Positions 6,395 through 8,265 of a stretch of 8,265 nt of DNA are shown one piece after another. Source of the stretch: Chitinophagaceae bacterium (GTDB taxonomy: Bacteria > Bacteroidota > Bacteroidia > Chitinophagales > Chitinophagaceae). Below the pieces are notes generated by a model. The model searched no databases and was not told the DNA's origin. It saw only the letters and a program-made list of their open reading frames with translations. How positions within the stretch are numbered: position 1 is the first letter of the stretch; each line of letters starts with the position of its first letter. The position numbers and the translations under genes are program-made. The stretch is taken from assembly GCA_947468255.1 (NCBI GenBank), contig CANIMM010000130.1:1-8265 (forward strand), read 5' to 3'.

Positions 6395-8265
6395 TTAATT
6401 GTTTGCAAATTTGTAATGAATCAATAATGATGATGGTTTTTTATGAATGGTAAGTTCAATTCCATCCATCAATTCACGACCTGTTTTTGTAATACGAGAT
6501 TTGTCATCTTCATTATACAACTCATAGATTCCCTTTTCATCCAGCCCCGATAACTTGGCGGTAATTGAAGCATTCGTATTCATGCTCCTTCGGAATCCAA
6601 TAACAATTCCATCTTTTTGCAAAGGACGGTTTAACTGATAGGCCAACCATTGATCCTCTTGCGCATTCAAATGGCTTGAAGTTAAAGGGTAATAATCCCC
6701 ATAGAAATAATCACGCAAATTTTTAAACTCCTGCATCCGTTTTTGCATGGCAGGAATAGGCTCTGAATTATTTCCGGTAATCTCCCAGTTCATTACAACT
6801 GCAGAACTAATACTTGATCGAAAAGTATAGTCATCCGCTTTATAGACTGCCGTTCCATGCAAAGGCAGATAAAAATTAAGTCCATACGTGTGACATTGAT
6901 AACCATTGGGTTCTCCATATTGATAATCTGTTCGCCAAAGTGGTGTACTTCTTGAAGTTGTTTCAAGATCAATCCGCCTTCCACCACTAGCGCAATTGTC
7001 GATCCTCAAATTAGGAAAACGCAACAATAAACTATCCCAGAAAGCATACAAGCCTTCGATATGCCTAATCTCAGCGATTCCTTCACGATTAGAGCTATCC
7101 ATTATATTCCAATAAGGTGATGGGTCAAAATTAAAATCTTGTCTATAACTATCTATTCCCTCTTTTTCAATTAGATCGCCAATCAATTTCGTCATCCAAT
7201 TTCTTGCATCCTTATTTCCCAAATTAAATAGATAAGAATTTTTATCAACCCGCTTATTGCCTTTTACTTGAATCACCCATTCAGGATGCGCTTTATCTAC
7301 CTCGGAACCAGCATATACTCTTTCAGGTTCAAACCAAACCATCAATTTAGCACCTACACTATGAACAGCATCTGCAACCGGTTTTAATCCATTTGGAAAG
7401 CGGTCCTTATTAGGTGTCCAATTGCCTACATTGGTAGCCCAAGAACCTTTTCCACCAGTTTCCCAATTCGCCCCATTATACCAACCTGCATCCAACCAAA
7501 ATAATTCAGGAATCAAATTAAATTGTTGATACCTTTTTACCAAGGCAACAGCAAAGGATTCAGTCAGGCAGCCATACTCTTGACAAGGTGCTGGATCTCC
7601 ATAATCAAAGGTTCCTGCCAATAAAGGTTTTGCAAGTACTCCATTAATTTTAGGGGAATGATGAGCCAGCATAAATTGGCGAAACTGATTATGGCCAATC
7701 ATTCGATCAGCACCCTGCCAAAAAAGCAAACAAATTTTTGGTGTCCGAATCTCTTCAGAAGGATAAAGTACCAATTTCATTTTTTCCATTCCAGAGACTA
7801 GGGAAACTGAATTTGGGTCTGCATTCAAGATATTCGCATACCATTTTCCCGTCCAGCCAATTGCTGCCATGATTCCTTGCTGCCCGGGCATTTCGATATT
7901 GAAAAAAGGGAAGGCGGTGTTATCAGAAGAACGACCCCCACTAGGCGTCATGTAAATAGGATCATTGATTTGCAACTTTTCATCAATTGGTTGGAAATCC
8001 GTTTTTTCGGCATTGCTTCCTTTTGCATGATAGAGCATGAATTCACCAGCTTGCTTGGAATTAAATGATTGATCAATCACTGCCGCTTTCTCAATCAGGG
8101 GAGAATTTTCAGCAGATGTATTCATAAAATTCAACACCCACTCTACCGCATTAAAATCATTAAAACAGGTAACCCTACATTTTACTGACAATCCAGTTTT
8201 GGGATCCTTATAAGTGTAAATAACCTCTTCTGTTTGTGGGTCGATGCGCTTAAATTCAGTAGCGG
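6395..8265 (-). CDS. GH36 (clan GH-D, melibiase-type) alpha-galactosidase, N-terminus outside window
   Basis: The frame is open to the right edge (622 codons plus two bases), so the in-frame TTG at 8191 is not the start: codons 8192-8263 encode beta-strand-like sequence continuing the domain. The fragment begins inside the N-terminal beta-sandwich (GIMAAIGWTGKWYANI) and then enters the TIM barrel with LFWLDAGWYNGANW and GAKLMVWFEPERV. The nucleophile is the Asp of YRQDFN (codon 7136-7138). After IDNCASGGRRIDLE comes the acid/base Asp of LWRTDYQYGEP (codon 6926-6928). A C-terminal beta domain (about 6395-6650) ends at the TAA. Family knowledge: retaining release of terminal alpha-galactose; alpha-N-acetylgalactosaminidase activity also occurs in this clan and cannot be excluded. 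Export cannot be judged without the N-terminus. GH92 starts 38 bp downstream on the same strand, so co-transcription is likely. Confidence 0.92.
   Translation of the reverse strand, partial: ATEFKRIDPQTEEVIYTYKDPKTGLSVKCRVTCFNDFNAVEWVLNFMNTSAENSPLIEKAAVIDQSFNSKQAGEFMLYHAKGSNAEKTDFQPIDEKLQINDPIYMTPSGGRSSDNTAFPFFNIEMPGQQGIMAAIGWTGKWYANILNADPNSVSLVSGMEKMKLVLYPSEEIRTPKICLLFWQGADRMIGHNQFRQFMLAHHSPKINGVLAKPLLAGTFDYGDPAPCQEYGCLTESFAVALVKRYQQFNLIPELFWLDAGWYNGANWETGGKGSWATNVGNWTPNKDRFPNGLKPVADAVHSVGAKLMVWFEPERVYAGSEVDKAHPEWVIQVKGNKRVDKNSYLFNLGNKDARNWMTKLIGDLIEKEGIDSYRQDFNFDPSPYWNIMDSSNREGIAEIRHIEGLYAFWDSLLLRFPNLRIDNCASGGRRIDLETTSRSTPLWRTDYQYGEPNGYQCHTYGLNFYLPLHGTAVYKADDYTFRSSISSAVVMNWEITGNNSEPIPAMQKRMQEFKNLRDYFYGDYYPLTSSHLNAQEDQWLAYQLNRPLQKDGIVIGFRRSMNTNASITAKLSGLDEKGIYELYNEDDKSRITKTGRELMDGIELTIHKKPSSLLIHYKFANN

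Larger units (their letters stand above)
4050..8265 (-). other. Probable operon: GH36 then GH92
   Basis: Both genes run leftward and are separated by only 38 bp (6357-6394) of AT-rich sequence with no terminator-like hairpin and no good TTTG/TAnnTTTG promoter. The transcript probably starts beyond the right edge and ends in the structured gap after 4050. Removal of terminal alpha-galactose followed by alpha-mannose trimming would be a sensible pairing, but the substrate is inferred. Confidence 0.6.

Noticed and set aside
7877..8068. Plus-strand open frame of 63 codons, and a minus-strand frame at 6793-6987
   Set aside because: Both are out-of-frame shadows of the alpha-galactosidase coding sequence.
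8189..8191. TTG as start of the alpha-galactosidase
   Set aside because: The frame stays open to the window edge with sequence that looks like a continuous beta-domain, and the fragment would otherwise lack part of the GH36 N-terminal domain.

Overview
The window looks like chromosomal DNA of a glycan-degrading member of the Bacteroidota, plausibly a Chitinophagaceae-like or related soil or aquatic lineage. This is inferred from four features: an AT-rich composition, A/T-rich leaders without Shine-Dalgarno sequences before the start codons, export signals ending in A-Q, and a dense run of secreted carbohydrate-active enzymes. All four genes are on the minus strand, so transcription runs from high to low coordinates.

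In transcription order the genes are: (1) a clan GH-D (GH36, melibiase-type) alpha-galactosidase, 8265 down to 6395, whose N-terminus lies outside the window; (2) a complete GH92 alpha-mannosidase, 6356-4050, only 38 bp downstream and probably co-transcribed; (3) a 678-bp non-coding gap, 3372-4049, unusually rich in inverted repeats; (4) a complete GH20 beta-N-acetylhexosaminidase, 3371-1728, with a plausible promoter before it and a weak terminator after it; (5) a 219-bp spacer with a stem-loop; (6) a type I (formylglycine) sulfatase starting at 1508 and running off the left edge near its C-terminus.

The three complete N-termini (sulfatase, GH20, GH92) carry type I signal peptides. Together the enzymes could remove terminal alpha-galactose, alpha-mannose, beta-linked HexNAc and sulfate esters. 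That combination suits complex host-type or eukaryotic glycans such as N-glycans, mucin-like chains or sulfated glycoconjugates. No SusC/SusD pair, sensor or transporter is visible, so this is an exo-acting part of a possible polysaccharide utilisation locus rather than a whole one.

The part least explained by gene content is the gap at about 3622-4009. Heptamer-like T-[C/G/T]-ACCAT units flank it in opposite orientations. Inside are a GC-rich imperfect palindrome with a nested perfect hairpin, and then three hairpins that abut with no spacer and are closed by a short GCC/GGC outer stem. This looks like a structured intergenic repeat (REP/MITE-like) or a structured RNA. I found no CRISPR array, tRNA, rRNA, transposase or phage gene.
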